A DNA stretch of 63,603 bases, taken from the NCBI GenBank assembly GCA_047973025.1, contig JBKEBE010000014.1:1-63603 (forward strand), in the 5' to 3' direction. The position numbers were made by a program, and so were the translations under genes. Shown here piece after piece: positions 16,963-27,100 of the stretch. Each line of letters opens with the position of its first letter. The stretch's first letter is position 1. Source of the DNA: UPXZ01 sp047973025 (lineage in GTDB: Bacteria > Bacteroidota > Bacteroidia > Bacteroidales > Paludibacteraceae). The notes below the pieces were generated by a model that saw only the letters and a list, made by a program, of their open reading frames with translations, searched no databases and was not told the DNA's origin.

Positions 16963-19075
16963 AACCGCCATCCTGTCAGCCACGCAAAACGGCTTGGACG
17001 TATTCAAGCATTACCTTCCGTTTGAGTTCAAATTAGGCAGAAACTTCAAAAATCCGTTCTACGACGACAAAAACGCCTCCTGCAACATTTATTACGACCG
17101 GCATAACCGCATTTTCAAAATAAAGGATTTCGGCAATCCCGATTTTTCGGGCGATTGTTTCGCTTTCGTCGCTCAAATCAAAGGATTGGATGTCCGCCGT
17201 GATTTTCTGCAGGTACTGCAAATCATCAACAACGATTTAAAACTTCAATTAGAAGAAACCCGAAACAACTTTACCAACCGAGCAAACTTCAAGGAAAAAC
17301 CACATAATCAATCTCCATCAACCTTGGAAAAATCCAATTCTCGTACAACTTTTCAACCAACTCGATTTTCAAATTTTCATAATATAAACTCAACCGCTGA
17401 TACCGACGAAAACACATCCAAACCCTTCGAATTTACCGAAAAAGCTTTCTCGATTCCAGAACTTAAATTCTGGAAAACTTACGGCATCAGCGAAAAAACG
17501 CTACTCTATTTCGGCGTAAAATCACTTTCAGTTTTTAGTTCAGTAAATTCCGACAACAACCGATACGAACTGTGCTCCACCGACACCGAACCCATTTTCG
17601 GTTATCCGGGCGAAGGCTTTCTAAAACTCTACCGCCCCAAATCCAAACTGCGCTTTCTCTACGGCGGACAAATCCCCGACACCTACTGCTTCGGGCTGAA
17701 GCAGCTGCCCAACCGGGGCGACATCCTGTTTATCACGGGTGGAGAAAAAGACGTGATGAGCCTCTATGCCAAAGGCTTCCACGCCGTCTGCTTCAACAGC
17801 GAAACATCGCAGATTTCCCACGAAATCATCGATATGCTGCAACACCGGTTTAAGCACATCATCCTGCTCTACGATGCCGACAAAACAGGACTTTCCGCAT
17901 CCGAAAAACACTGCGCCGCGCTGGAAAAGTTCGGCGTGCAGCGGCTCCTCCTACCTCTTGCCGGAACAAAATCGGACAAAGACATTTCCGATTATTTTGC
18001 CAAAGGAAACAGCCGGAATGATTTCCAGGAATTAATAGTCCATTTTCTAAAAACAAAATACACCCAGACAATGACACTCATCCGCTCCTGCGAAATAGAT
18101 TTTGAAAATCCGCCCGAACTGTCGGAAAACATCATCAGCGTGAACGGCGTACCGCTCGGCACGCAAGGCAACCTGCTCTGCATTACCGGCGGCGAAGGAA
18201 CCGGAAAAAGCAATTACGCCTCGGCAATCGTATCCGGCACGCTGGCGGAAGAGGATTTTGAAGCCGATACGCTGGGATTGACCGTGCAAAGCAATACCGC
18301 CGGAAAAGCCGTTCTGCTGTACGATACCGAACAGTCGGAAAACCAGCTCTATAAAAATACGGCTCTTCTGCTGAAACGGAGCGGAAAAACCGTGAAACCC
18401 GATTGGCTGAAAGCGTATTACCTGACGGCTATGTCGCGCCGCGAACGCCTGCAATCCATCCGCGACAGTATGGATTACTACTACCACGTATTCGGCGGCA
18501 TACAGCTGGCGGTTATCGACGGCGTTGCCGACCTGATACGCAGTGCCAACGACGAAACGGAAAGCACTGCCATCGTGGAAGAATTGTACCGTTTGGCGGG
18601 AATTTACCGCACCTGCATCATCTGCGTGCTTCACTTCGTGCCGAACAGTTTCAAGCTGCGCGGGCATCTCGGTTCAGAATTGCAGCGCAAAGCATCTGCT
18701 ATCCTTTCGGTGGAAAAAGACACGCAAAATCCCGCCTTTTCGGTTGTAAAAACGCTGAAAGTACGAGAAGGAAGTCCGCTGGACGTGCCGCTGATGCAGT
18801 TCGCGTGGGACAAAAGGCGAGGTATGCACGTTTATCAAGGCGAGAAATCGCAAAACGAGAAAGAGAAACGGAAGGAAACCGAACTGACCACCATTGCCAA
18901 AGAGATTTTTTCCCAGCAAAAACGGCTGACCTACCTTGATTTGGCATCGGAACTCGAACAGTGGATGGACGTGAAAGACCGGACTGCGAAGAGTTACATC
19001 CGCTTTATGCTGGACAACGGCATCGTGGAAAAAGACAGCATCAACACATCCTATTACATTTTGGGAAAACAATGA
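16952..19075 (+). CDS. Mobile-element primase-helicase (Toprim plus RecA-like ATPase)
   Basis: A 707-residue two-part replication protein. Residues 1-100 look like the primase N-terminal module (NPFYDDKNASCNIYYD, FSGDCFAFVAQIKG) without a full zinc-finger set. A Toprim domain follows at about 250-360 (DILFITGGEKDVMSLYAKG, then ILLYDADKTGLSASEK). The C-terminal half is an AAA_25/RepA-type ATPase with Walker A GGEGTGKSN and Walker B LAVIDGVADLI. The final 70 residues look winged-helix. It likely starts or supports replication of the excised element. It is GC-richer than the RiPP region downstream. Confidence 0.85.
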   Translation: MIDKTAILSATQNGLDVFKHYLPFEFKLGRNFKNPFYDDKNASCNIYYDRHNRIFKIKDFGNPDFSGDCFAFVAQIKGLDVRRDFLQVLQIINNDLKLQLEETRNNFTNRANFKEKPHNQSPSTLEKSNSRTTFQPTRFSNFHNINSTADTDENTSKPFEFTEKAFSIPELKFWKTYGISEKTLLYFGVKSLSVFSSVNSDNNRYELCSTDTEPIFGYPGEGFLKLYRPKSKLRFLYGGQIPDTYCFGLKQLPNRGDILFITGGEKDVMSLYAKGFHAVCFNSETSQISHEIIDMLQHRFKHIILLYDADKTGLSASEKHCAALEKFGVQRLLLPLAGTKSDKDISDYFAKGNSRNDFQELIVHFLKTKYTQTMTLIRSCEIDFENPPELSENIISVNGVPLGTQGNLLCITGGEGTGKSNYASAIVSGTLAEEDFEADTLGLTVQSNTAGKAVLLYDTEQSENQLYKNTALLLKRSGKTVKPDWLKAYYLTAMSRRERLQSIRDSMDYYYHVFGGIQLAVIDGVADLIRSANDETESTAIVEELYRLAGIYRTCIICVLHFVPNSFKLRGHLGSELQRKASAILSVEKDTQNPAFSVVKTLKVREGSPLDVPLMQFAWDKRRGMHVYQGEKSQNEKEKRKETELTTIAKEIFSQQKRLTYLDLASELEQWMDVKDRTAKSYIRFMLDNGIVEKDSINTSYYILGKQ

Positions 19076-19098
19076 TTTACCGCTCATAAACAACAGTT

Positions 19099-19437
19099 AT
19101 GCTCATCGACAAACAAGAATTTCGAGCCTATATGGAACGCATCATCGACCGTTTCGATATGCTCGACGACAAAATGGAACGGCTGATAAAATCGAAACAC
19201 ATCATCGACGGCGAAGACATTCTCGACAACCAGGACGTACTTCAAGCACTGAAAATCAGCTGCCGCACGCTGCAACGCTTTCGTGCATCGGGCGAACTGC
19301 CTTATTTTAAAATGAACGGAAAAATCTGCTACAAGCTTTCTGACGTGAACCGTTTTATCCGTGAAATCTTCGAGGCGAAGCCGGGCAGATACGCCAAACA
19401 ACGCCAAATAGCGCCACGAAACGCCAAAAACAAGTAA
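19099..19437 (+). CDS. Helix-turn-helix (excisionase-like) protein
   Basis: A 112-residue protein. A charged helix (FRAYMERIIDRFDMLDDKME) is followed by an HTH: DNQDVLQALKISCRTLQRFR, ASGELPYFKMNGKICYKLSD. The C-terminus is basic (RYAKQRQIAPRNAKNK). It is related in design to the protein at 16576. It is placed between the primase-helicase and the DUF3945 gene, as in other Bacteroidetes elements. Confidence 0.75.
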   Translation: MLIDKQEFRAYMERIIDRFDMLDDKMERLIKSKHIIDGEDILDNQDVLQALKISCRTLQRFRASGELPYFKMNGKICYKLSDVNRFIREIFEAKPGRYAKQRQIAPRNAKNK

Positions 19438-19490
19438 CTATCGGTTTACACGCTAATTTTGCAAGAAAAAATTAGAAAAAAAAGAAAATT

Positions 19491-20996
19491 ATGGAAGAAC
19501 AAGAAATTAAAACAGCCCGCAACGACCGCCCGGAAGAACTTTCGGAAACCCTGTTGGTTTTCGACCAAGAGCAGCATTCACTTCAAGCAGTGAAAGGAAT
19601 GGACAAAAACGGCAAACTCAAAACCGTAGAACCCACCAAGGAGAACAATCCCGAGTTTATCAAATTGGATAAGCACGGCGATTTCCTTTCTAACTTTTAC
19701 GCCAATTTCACGCGCCAGTTGAAAGACCCGACCCGTTTCCGATTTTTCAAAGTTCCCGTTCCCAAGATTGAATTCTTTGCAGAAACGCTCAAAAGCATCC
19801 TCAAAGACACCACGCCTGCGGGTGAAGCAATGCTGAAACAGTACGAAGTAAAAGCGGAAAAACCGCAGGCAAAACAAGAAACAACAAACAATCCGGACAA
19901 ACAACCGGAAAATACCACTAATCCAACCCTAACAAAAAAAGAAACAATGGACACAGCAAGCACCGCATCCGATTATCGCTACAAGGTAGATGATATCGAC
20001 TGGAAAACGCTCGAAAGCATGGGCGTTTCGCAAGAAAAACTTCAAAAAATGAACCTTTTGGACGATCTGCTGAAAGGATTTAAAACCAATCAATTAGTGC
20101 CGGTAAGCCTCAATCTGGGAACGGTCATCACCCGCAGCGAAGCACGGCTGTCCCTGCAGCCCGGCGAAAACGGCGAAACCGTCGTCGCTATGCACGGCGT
20201 GCGAAAAGAACCGCTGATGCACCAGCCGTTTTTCGGACACGAATTTACGCCCGAAGACAAACAAAACCTGCTTCAAACCGGCAATATGGGACGCATCGTT
20301 CCTTTGGAAAACCGAAAAACAGGTGAAATCATCCCCTCCATCATCAGCGTGGACAGGCTGACCAACGAACTCATTGCCCTGCGTGCGGATAAAATCAAAA
20401 TTCCCGACGAAATCAAGGGACTGCAACTTTCCGAAGAACAAAAAAAGACCTTGCAGGAAGGCAGACCGCTCTATCTGGAAGGGATGGTTTCCAAAAAAGG
20501 AACCGAGTTTTCCGCAAACGTGCAATTCAACGCCGATAAACGCTACGTGGAATTTTTGTTTGACCGCGGACAGTTCAAGCAAAACCGCCAAGCACAGGAA
20601 AACGGCGAAGCACCCCGTTTTATCCGCGGAAAAGAATTGAATGACGAGCAATACAACAAATTCAAATCGGGGCAGACAATTTATGTGGACGATTTGGTGG
20701 ATAAAAAAGGACAGACCTACAAAGGCTACCTGACTTTCAACTTGGAAAAAGGCAAAACCGAATTTTCTTTCGGCAATCCCAACAAGCAGAAAAACGCCGC
20801 CAGGCAATCGGCAAAACCCGATGAAGCTTCCAAAACACAAAAAGCGGTTAATTCGGACGGAAAAACCAATGAAGCCACCAAAAATGTGAAAGAAGCTTTG
20901 CAAAAAGGACAAACCCAACCAACCGAAAAACAGGCTGAAAAGCAGCAGGAAAAAGAAGAACAAAAACAACAAAAGTCAAAGGGAAGAAAAATGTAA
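19491..20996 (+). CDS. DUF4099/DUF3945 domain protein of mobile elements
   Basis: A 501-residue protein of unknown activity. The N-terminus (LSETLLVFDQEQHSLQAVKG, DKHGDFLSNFYANF) and a DUF4099-like block (DWKTLESMGVSQEKLQKMNL, then LLKGFKTNQLVPVSL) are typical of Bacteroidetes integrative elements. Two DUF3945-like repeats follow at about 300-350 and 375-425, each with an LYLEGMVSKKG or IYVDDLVDKKG core and a YVEFLFD or KTEFSFG strand. The C-terminal 70 residues are a low-complexity Gln/Lys/Glu tail. It sits before topB, as in related elements. A link to topoisomerase or DNA processing is inferred only. Confidence 0.85.
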   Translation: MEEQEIKTARNDRPEELSETLLVFDQEQHSLQAVKGMDKNGKLKTVEPTKENNPEFIKLDKHGDFLSNFYANFTRQLKDPTRFRFFKVPVPKIEFFAETLKSILKDTTPAGEAMLKQYEVKAEKPQAKQETTNNPDKQPENTTNPTLTKKETMDTASTASDYRYKVDDIDWKTLESMGVSQEKLQKMNLLDDLLKGFKTNQLVPVSLNLGTVITRSEARLSLQPGENGETVVAMHGVRKEPLMHQPFFGHEFTPEDKQNLLQTGNMGRIVPLENRKTGEIIPSIISVDRLTNELIALRADKIKIPDEIKGLQLSEEQKKTLQEGRPLYLEGMVSKKGTEFSANVQFNADKRYVEFLFDRGQFKQNRQAQENGEAPRFIRGKELNDEQYNKFKSGQTIYVDDLVDKKGQTYKGYLTFNLEKGKTEFSFGNPNKQKNAARQSAKPDEASKTQKAVNSDGKTNEATKNVKEALQKGQTQPTEKQAEKQQEKEEQKQQKSKGRKM

Positions 20997-21001
20997 AAAA
21001 G

Positions 21002-21023
21002 CCCCCTAACCCCCTAAAGGGGG
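21002..21023. repeat. GC-rich palindromic repeat upstream of topB
   Basis: CCCCCTAACCCCCT is followed by AAAGGGGG, a C-run/G-run hairpin with no coding role. It is of the same type as the repeats at 21131-21177 and 63006-63035. Confidence 0.6.
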
Positions 21024-21085
21024 AATAACAGCGGGTAATCTAATCTTTTGCAAAACAATGAAATAATTTTTAGATAAAATATGAA

Positions 21086-23269
21086 ATGGAAAAATTGAAT
21101 AACAAAGAAAATGCTGAAATACACTCCCAAACACCCCCTTCCCCGAAAGAATCGGGACAAGTAGGGGGAAGGGGGGCTTGTCTTATTATAGCCGAAAAAC
21201 CATCGGTTGCACGTGCGATAGCGCACGTGTTAGGCATTTCGGGACAGCAGGACGGATACATTGGAAATTTTAATTCCGGCACGAACACCGTTGTAACCTG
21301 GGCAATCGGACATTTGGTAACGCTTGCCCTGCCCGAACATTACGGCAAAGCAGGTTTCAAACGAGAAAACCTGCCCATTCTGCCCAATCCTTTCCAGCTC
21401 ATTCCGCGTCAAACGAAAAAAGGTAAGGAAAGTGTGCCTGATGCAGTTGCCTTGAAGCAACTAAACGTAATCAAAGAGTTGTTCGGCAGATGCGACGAAA
21501 TTATCGTTGCCACCGATGCCGGACGAGAAGGCGAGTTGATTTTCAGGCTTATCTACCAATACCTGAAATGCCAAAAACCCTTCAAACGCCTTTGGATAAG
21601 TTCGCTGACCGACAAAGCGATAAAAGAAGGATTTGCCAATCTGAAAAACGGAAACGAGTTCGACAAGCTCTACCAATCCGCCCGTTCACGCTCCGAAGCC
21701 GACTGGCTTGTCGGCATCAACGCATCGCAGGCATTGAGCATCACAGCCGGAAGCGGCGTCTATTCCTTAGGAAGAGTACAGACGCCCACGCTGGCGATGA
21801 TTTGCCGCCGCTATCAGGAACACCGGAATTTTCAGGTGAAGAATTATTATCAAATCCGCATCGACGTGGAATACGGGCGGAATACTTTCCGGATGCTTTC
21901 CGACGAAAAATTCAACGACAAAGAAGCAGGACGTGAAGCCTGCGAAATTGTCCGCCGTAACAAGTTGGAAATCCTGCAAGCCGAAACCAACGCCGTAAGC
22001 GAAGAGCCGCCCCTGCTTTACGACCTCACCGGATTGCAGAAAGACGCCAACAAACGGCTCAACCTGCCGGCAGACGAAACGCTTTCCATCGCACAAAGCT
22101 TGTACGAGAAGAAATTCATCACCTATCCCCGCACCGGAAGCCGTTACATCAGCGAAGACGTGTGGGAAGAAATACCTGCATTACTGGAAACGCTGTCGGT
22201 TTATCCGCCTTTGCGTGAGCAGGTAAAAACGCTGATAAAAAATAAACCGGAAAAACGCGGGGTGAACGACCTGAAAGTAACCGACCACCACGCCCTGCTT
22301 ATCACGGACAATACCGCATCGGGACTTTCTCCCAAAGAAGAGAATATTTACAGGCTGATTGCCGGACGGATGCTCGAATGTTTTTCCGCTCCGTGCCAAA
22401 AAGAAATCACAAGCGTGAAAGCCCGTTCGAGAGAATTTCTCTTTTCGGCACGCGGGGTGGACGTCGTGGAAGCCGGATGGCGGGCGGTAAACGGGATATT
22501 TGACAATGAAAAATCCGAAGAACCCGAAATCTCCCTGCCGGACGTGAGCGAAGGCGAGAAACTGAACATCTCGTCGGCATCACTGCTCGAAAAGCAGACC
22601 AAGCCCAAACCCCTGCTTACCGAAGCAAGCCTGCTTTCGGCAATGGAGCACGCCGGAAAAGAACTTGAAAATGAAGAAGAACGAACGGCAATCAAAGAGT
22701 GCGGTATCGGTACGCCTGCCACGCGCGCCTCAATCATCGAAACGCTGTTTTCGAGAAACTACATCGAACGGCAGAAAAAATCGCTCGTCCCCACAGCCAA
22801 AGGGCTGAAAGTGTATGAAGCCGTCAAGGAGAAGCGGATTGCCGACGTCAGTATGACCGGAATGTGGGAAAGCACGCTGGCAAAGATTGAAAGCGGGGAA
22901 ATGCAAGCCGATACCTTCGACAAAAGCATTTCCATTTACGCCGCGCAGATCACGGAAGAACTGCTTGCATTGGACTTTCCGAAAGATGAAAGTGAGATGT
23001 TCACTTGTCCCAAATGCCAAAATCAGTGCCTGAAACTTTTTGAGAAAGCAGCGAAATGCAGTGATGAAAACTGCGGCTGGCTGTTGTTTCGGACAGTCTG
23101 CGGAAAATCCTTGTCCGAAAATGATGTAAAAACCATTCTCGAAAAAGGCAGATCGCCCCTGCTCAAAGGTTTGAAAAGCAAAGCAGGCAAAACCTTCGAT
23201 GCGTTTATCGTGCTGAAAGAAGACGGAAGTACGGCGTTTGAATTTCCAAGCCCCTCCCGACCGAAGTGA
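21086..23269 (+). CDS. topB: DNA topoisomerase III, element-borne
   Basis: A 727-residue type IA topoisomerase that relaxes or decatenates DNA. The Toprim start CLIIAEKPSVARAIAHVLG is followed by GHLV, DAGREGELIFR, and the 5Y-CAP region with active Tyr in KKFITYPRTGSRYI. A zinc-ribbon-like CPKC/C end (FTCPKCQNQCLKLF) follows. Topoisomerases of this family normally begin almost directly with the IIAEKPS strand. Here about 31 extra residues precede it, encoded largely by a GC-rich palindrome (21131-21177: TPPSPKESGQVGGRG). The C-terminal PSPSRPK is encoded by similar C-rich sequence near 23250. Confidence 0.93.
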   Translation: MEKLNNKENAEIHSQTPPSPKESGQVGGRGACLIIAEKPSVARAIAHVLGISGQQDGYIGNFNSGTNTVVTWAIGHLVTLALPEHYGKAGFKRENLPILPNPFQLIPRQTKKGKESVPDAVALKQLNVIKELFGRCDEIIVATDAGREGELIFRLIYQYLKCQKPFKRLWISSLTDKAIKEGFANLKNGNEFDKLYQSARSRSEADWLVGINASQALSITAGSGVYSLGRVQTPTLAMICRRYQEHRNFQVKNYYQIRIDVEYGRNTFRMLSDEKFNDKEAGREACEIVRRNKLEILQAETNAVSEEPPLLYDLTGLQKDANKRLNLPADETLSIAQSLYEKKFITYPRTGSRYISEDVWEEIPALLETLSVYPPLREQVKTLIKNKPEKRGVNDLKVTDHHALLITDNTASGLSPKEENIYRLIAGRMLECFSAPCQKEITSVKARSREFLFSARGVDVVEAGWRAVNGIFDNEKSEEPEISLPDVSEGEKLNISSASLLEKQTKPKPLLTEASLLSAMEHAGKELENEEERTAIKECGIGTPATRASIIETLFSRNYIERQKKSLVPTAKGLKVYEAVKEKRIADVSMTGMWESTLAKIESGEMQADTFDKSISIYAAQITEELLALDFPKDESEMFTCPKCQNQCLKLFEKAAKCSDENCGWLLFRTVCGKSLSENDVKTILEKGRSPLLKGLKSKAGKTFDAFIVLKEDGSTAFEFPSPSRPK
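21131..21177. repeat. GC-rich palindromic element inside the topB reading frame
   Basis: CCCCCTTCCCC (21134-21144) and GGGGAAGGGGG (21165-21175) are perfect 11-bp arms. An inner CCCG/CGGG hairpin lies between them. The element is in frame and codes TPPSPKESGQVGGRG. Confidence 0.8.
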
Positions 23270-23690
23270 AGGAGAAAAGAAGCATAAGTAGGAAACATTC
23301 AGTGCTTGTACTTTAAGCCAAAATTCTTACCTTTGCCGACAAGTTCATTGTCATAAACATTTTTTTGTTTATAACTTTGGATTTAGTGGTTGGCATCGGT
23401 GGGGACACCGGTGCCTTTCGCTTTTTAAACAGATGTAATGTTTCAAAAAGACGTTATTCTGAAAAATTTGTCTAAAATGCCGTTTTATTCTGAATTATTT
23501 GTCAGAAATCAATCTGTAATTCTGATTTTTTTGTATCTTTATAATGTAATTTTGACGCAAAAAACATTCAAATTATCACTATTGCACCTATCCTGAAATG
23601 TTGAAATATGCATTATATGTACATATCAAACGAATTAATATAATGAGATAATTTTTTTTCAAACCCACTAAATCCAAAAAATTAAACAAA
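23270..23690. promoter_or_regulatory. Regulatory gap: hairpin, direct repeats and inverted repeats
   Basis: No gene in 420 bp. A 9-bp hairpin (23392-23415, GGCATCGGT with ACCGGTGCC) followed by CTTTTT may terminate topB. Three direct repeats of ATTCTGAWWWWTTTGTM start at 23456, 23487 and 23519, with a 31-32 bp period. A 14-bp inverted repeat (TTTGGATTTAGTGG at 23376-23389, complement at 23665-23678) brackets the region and ends 13 bp before the next start codon. This looks like a protein-bound control or replication region. Confidence 0.6.
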
Positions 23691-24146
23691 ATGACAACAA
23701 CCAACACGACAAAAATCGAACAGAGTGATTTGTCCTATTTCACGCTCACACTGCAATCCTATCTGAACGAAAGTTTTCCCGAGTTGGCAAGCGATGACAC
23801 GTTTATCCAAGAACGTTCCGACCTTGCCTCGCAAACCTACGCCGATGCACTTCTGGCAGGACACACGCACCCCGAAGCATCGGAATTATCCAATGCCGTG
23901 CTGTATGAGGGACTGCATTTTTCCCAATTCGATATGCTTTTCAAGGTCGTGTGCAACGAATTTGATGCCCTGATGGCGGACGAAGAACTGCGACCTTTCA
24001 CCCTAAAAGTCTATCCACTCTGCAAGACAGTATTTGAAAATTACCCCACGGACGAGCCGGATTTTGCCGATACGCCCGCCTACCAACTGCTTTACACCGA
24101 ACTAACCGGAACTATAGCCATCTACATCGAAGAATTTGGCTTATAA
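23691..24146 (+). CDS. DUF1896 family protein
   Basis: A 151-residue acidic protein found in Bacteroidetes integrative elements. Typical stretches are DLSYFTLTLQSYLNESFPEL, YADALLAGHTHPEASELSNA and LHFSQFDMLFKVVCNEFD. Function is unknown. Its stop overlaps the TTG start of the methylase-helicase gene by 11 bp, so the two are translationally coupled. Confidence 0.85.
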   Translation: MTTTNTTKIEQSDLSYFTLTLQSYLNESFPELASDDTFIQERSDLASQTYADALLAGHTHPEASELSNAVLYEGLHFSQFDMLFKVVCNEFDALMADEELRPFTLKVYPLCKTVFENYPTDEPDFADTPAYQLLYTELTGTIAIYIEEFGL

Positions 24147-27100
24147 CAAAAAGGCGCATTTAACCGACAATATTGAAGCAATAAAAACCGCTTTCCTGCT
24201 CGAAAACGAACAGCGCGAAGCGGTGCCGGCAGAACGAGAAATTCTCTCCCGTTACAGCGGTTTCGGCGGATTGAAGTGCATACTCAATCCCGCCCGCACG
24301 CTCGAAGACGCATCCCGGTGGGCGAAGTCCGAAATGGAACTTTTCCCCCTGGTTGCCGAACTGCACCGCATCATCCGCGAGCAATCGCCGGACGAAAAGA
24401 GGTACAACCGCTATATGGACAGCCTGAAACAGTCCGTCCTGACAGCGTTCTACACCCCACCCGCACTCGTGGAAAGCCTTGCTTCTGTACTGCGTAAACA
24501 CGGAATTACGCCCGCCCGCCTGCTGGAACCATCGGCAGGAACGGGTGCTTTTGTCGAAGCCTTCACCTCCGGAAACTCCGTAGAAACATCGGCTTTTGAG
24601 AAAGATCTGCTTACGGGCAAAATCCTGAAAGCGCTGCATCCACACGCCCGCGTGCGGGTAGAAGGATTTGAGAATATCGAGCCCTCGAAACTCGGCACGT
24701 TCGATATGGCAGCGAGCAATATCCCTTTCGGCGACACGTCCGTATTCGACTTGTCGTATTCCGGGGGGTCATCGCCCGCCAAACAGCAGGCATCCCGCTC
24801 CGTCCACAACTATTTCTTTCTGAAAGGATTGGACAGCTTGCAAGAGGGCGGTCTGTTGGCGTTTATCACCTCGCAAGGCGTGATGAACAGTCCCCGAAAT
24901 GCCCTTATCCGCGAATACCTGATGGAAAACAGCCGGCTGGTTTCGGCGGTGCGCCTGCCCAACAACCTGTTTGCCGATTATGCCGGAACGGAAGTCGGCA
25001 CCGATTTGATTATTTTGCAGAAACAGAGCGGAAAATCAACCGAAAATGCCGAAGAAGTACTGTTTATCGAAAGCGAAAAAATCGACGGCGTATCCCAAAA
25101 TCTCTATTTCGACACGCCCGAGAAAATCATCCATACCCGCCGTGAACTCGGCACCGATATGTACGGAAAACCCGCCCTCGTCTATCATCACGACGGCGGA
25201 ACAGCCGGAATAGCAATGGATTTGAGCCGGGAATTAGACCGCCAAATCCGCCAATTCGGAATTGATTTATCTTTATACAAGGGAAACGGACAGCAAAGAA
25301 CATCGGTCTCTTTTTCAGGTGTAAACCTGCCCGATTTATCCCCCGAAAACGAGCAAACAGAAAGCTTTTTCGTTCCATCCGCATTTGACCAGATCAAGCA
25401 AAAACATCCCGATGCCGTCGTGCTGTTTCGTGTGGACGAAAGCTACGAAACCTACCGGAAAGATGCCGAAAAAGCGTCCTCCGTGCTGGGTCTACCGTTA
25501 ATCCGCTCGGCAAAAGGAGAGATGAAAATCAGTTTCAAGAGCCACGAGCTGGATGCGATGCTTCCCCAATTGGTGCGTTCGGGGATGCGTGTGGCTATTG
25601 CCGATGCGTTGGAGCAAAAAATCGAAACAAAAGTTGAGAATAAAACTGAAGAGGGGATAGAAAATCCGCTTGATAATTTAGTTGAAAACAGCGCCAAAAA
25701 CGGCTTTACAAATCTATCGACCAGCCCAAAATCACAACCAATCCAACCGCTAACGTTATCCAAACAAGAAGATCCGGCACTCTCGCTCTACGATTTATTC
25801 GGATTTTCAGCACAGGAACGGACGCAGGTAAAACCGCTTAAAAAAGGACAAAAACAACGCGGAAATATGCCGAAACGACCAGCTCTTGCTCCGCCAAAAC
25901 CTGCCGTGCCGACGACACCCATTCCTGCCAACGGGAAACCGGCACCGCCAAGCCAAGAAACAATGGATAAAGTGCTTGAAACGGCTTTGGGTCTGTCCGT
26001 CCTTTCCGATTTGCAAACCGAACGAAAAGTTTCACAAAACGGCGTAAGCGAACCTTTTTATGCCGAACCACTTCCAACCACCGAAGAAGTAATCGACGAT
26101 TTTTTCGCCAGGCAAGATCCGTTTTCAATCTCTAACGGATTCGCAGACGAATGGCGGTTGGAAATTCAGCACGAAGCACTTTTGAAAAAAGCACGAGAAG
26201 CCATCCAAACAATGGAGTTTCATAAAATTGAGCAAGAAATTGAAAGTAAAAAAGAAAGTAAAAATGTTCAAAAACAACCCGGCACAACTTCACAAAATTC
26301 GCTTTTTGAAGAAACGTCCGCTTTGTCTTTTTCACCCCGACCCTATCTCGCCAACTGGGAGCCCCATTACCGCGAAGGCTGTCTTGTTGCTGATAACGGA
26401 CAAGTTGGTTTTTTGAAAAAAGACAAAAACGAGCAAACTTTTTTTCATCCGCTGGATGTGAATGCCAAACACCTAAACCGCATTGGCAGCTATATTTTAG
26501 TCAGAGATACGTACAAAGAATTGTACACCGATGAAGCCGAAATGAAGCAAGAAAACGTCCTGTTTCGTAAAGAACTCAACCGCCGATACGACTATTTTAC
26601 CGAAAAATTCGGTCGGCTCAACACGCCCGACAACCTGAAAGTCATCAAAATGGACACCGCCGGAAGCGATATGCCGTTTTTGGAGCGGAACATCGGCGGC
26701 GTGTGGCAGAAAGCCGATATTTTCAGCCGTCCCGTCTCGTTTGCCGTGCAGGAAATCAACCATGTGGACACCGCCGAAGAAGCCCTTTCCGCATCGCTCA
26801 ATAAATTTGGGCGGGTCGATCTGGGCTTTATGGCAAAATTGCAGAACAGCTCGCTCGAAGAGCTGAAAACCGAACTGCACGGACGCATATTCTTTAATCC
26901 ATTAGAACAGGAATACGAAATAGCCGACAAATTCATCGCGGGCAATGTCGTGGAAAAAGCCAGATCGGTAGAAAAATACCTGAAAAATCATCCCGACGAC
27001 ACGGAAAGTACCTTTTCGCTGAAAGCTCTGCAAGACGCTTTTCCTCAGCGCATCGAATTTGAAGAATTGGATTTCAACCTCGGCGAGCGGTGGATACCGG

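Noticed and set aside
20094..20972. Minus-strand open frame of 292 codons
   Set aside because: Antisense to the DUF3945 gene and low-complexity Phe/Leu-rich; a shadow of Lys/Glu codons.
23456..23536. Direct repeats as a CRISPR array
   Set aside because: Only three short degenerate copies, spacers of about 14 bp, no cas genes.
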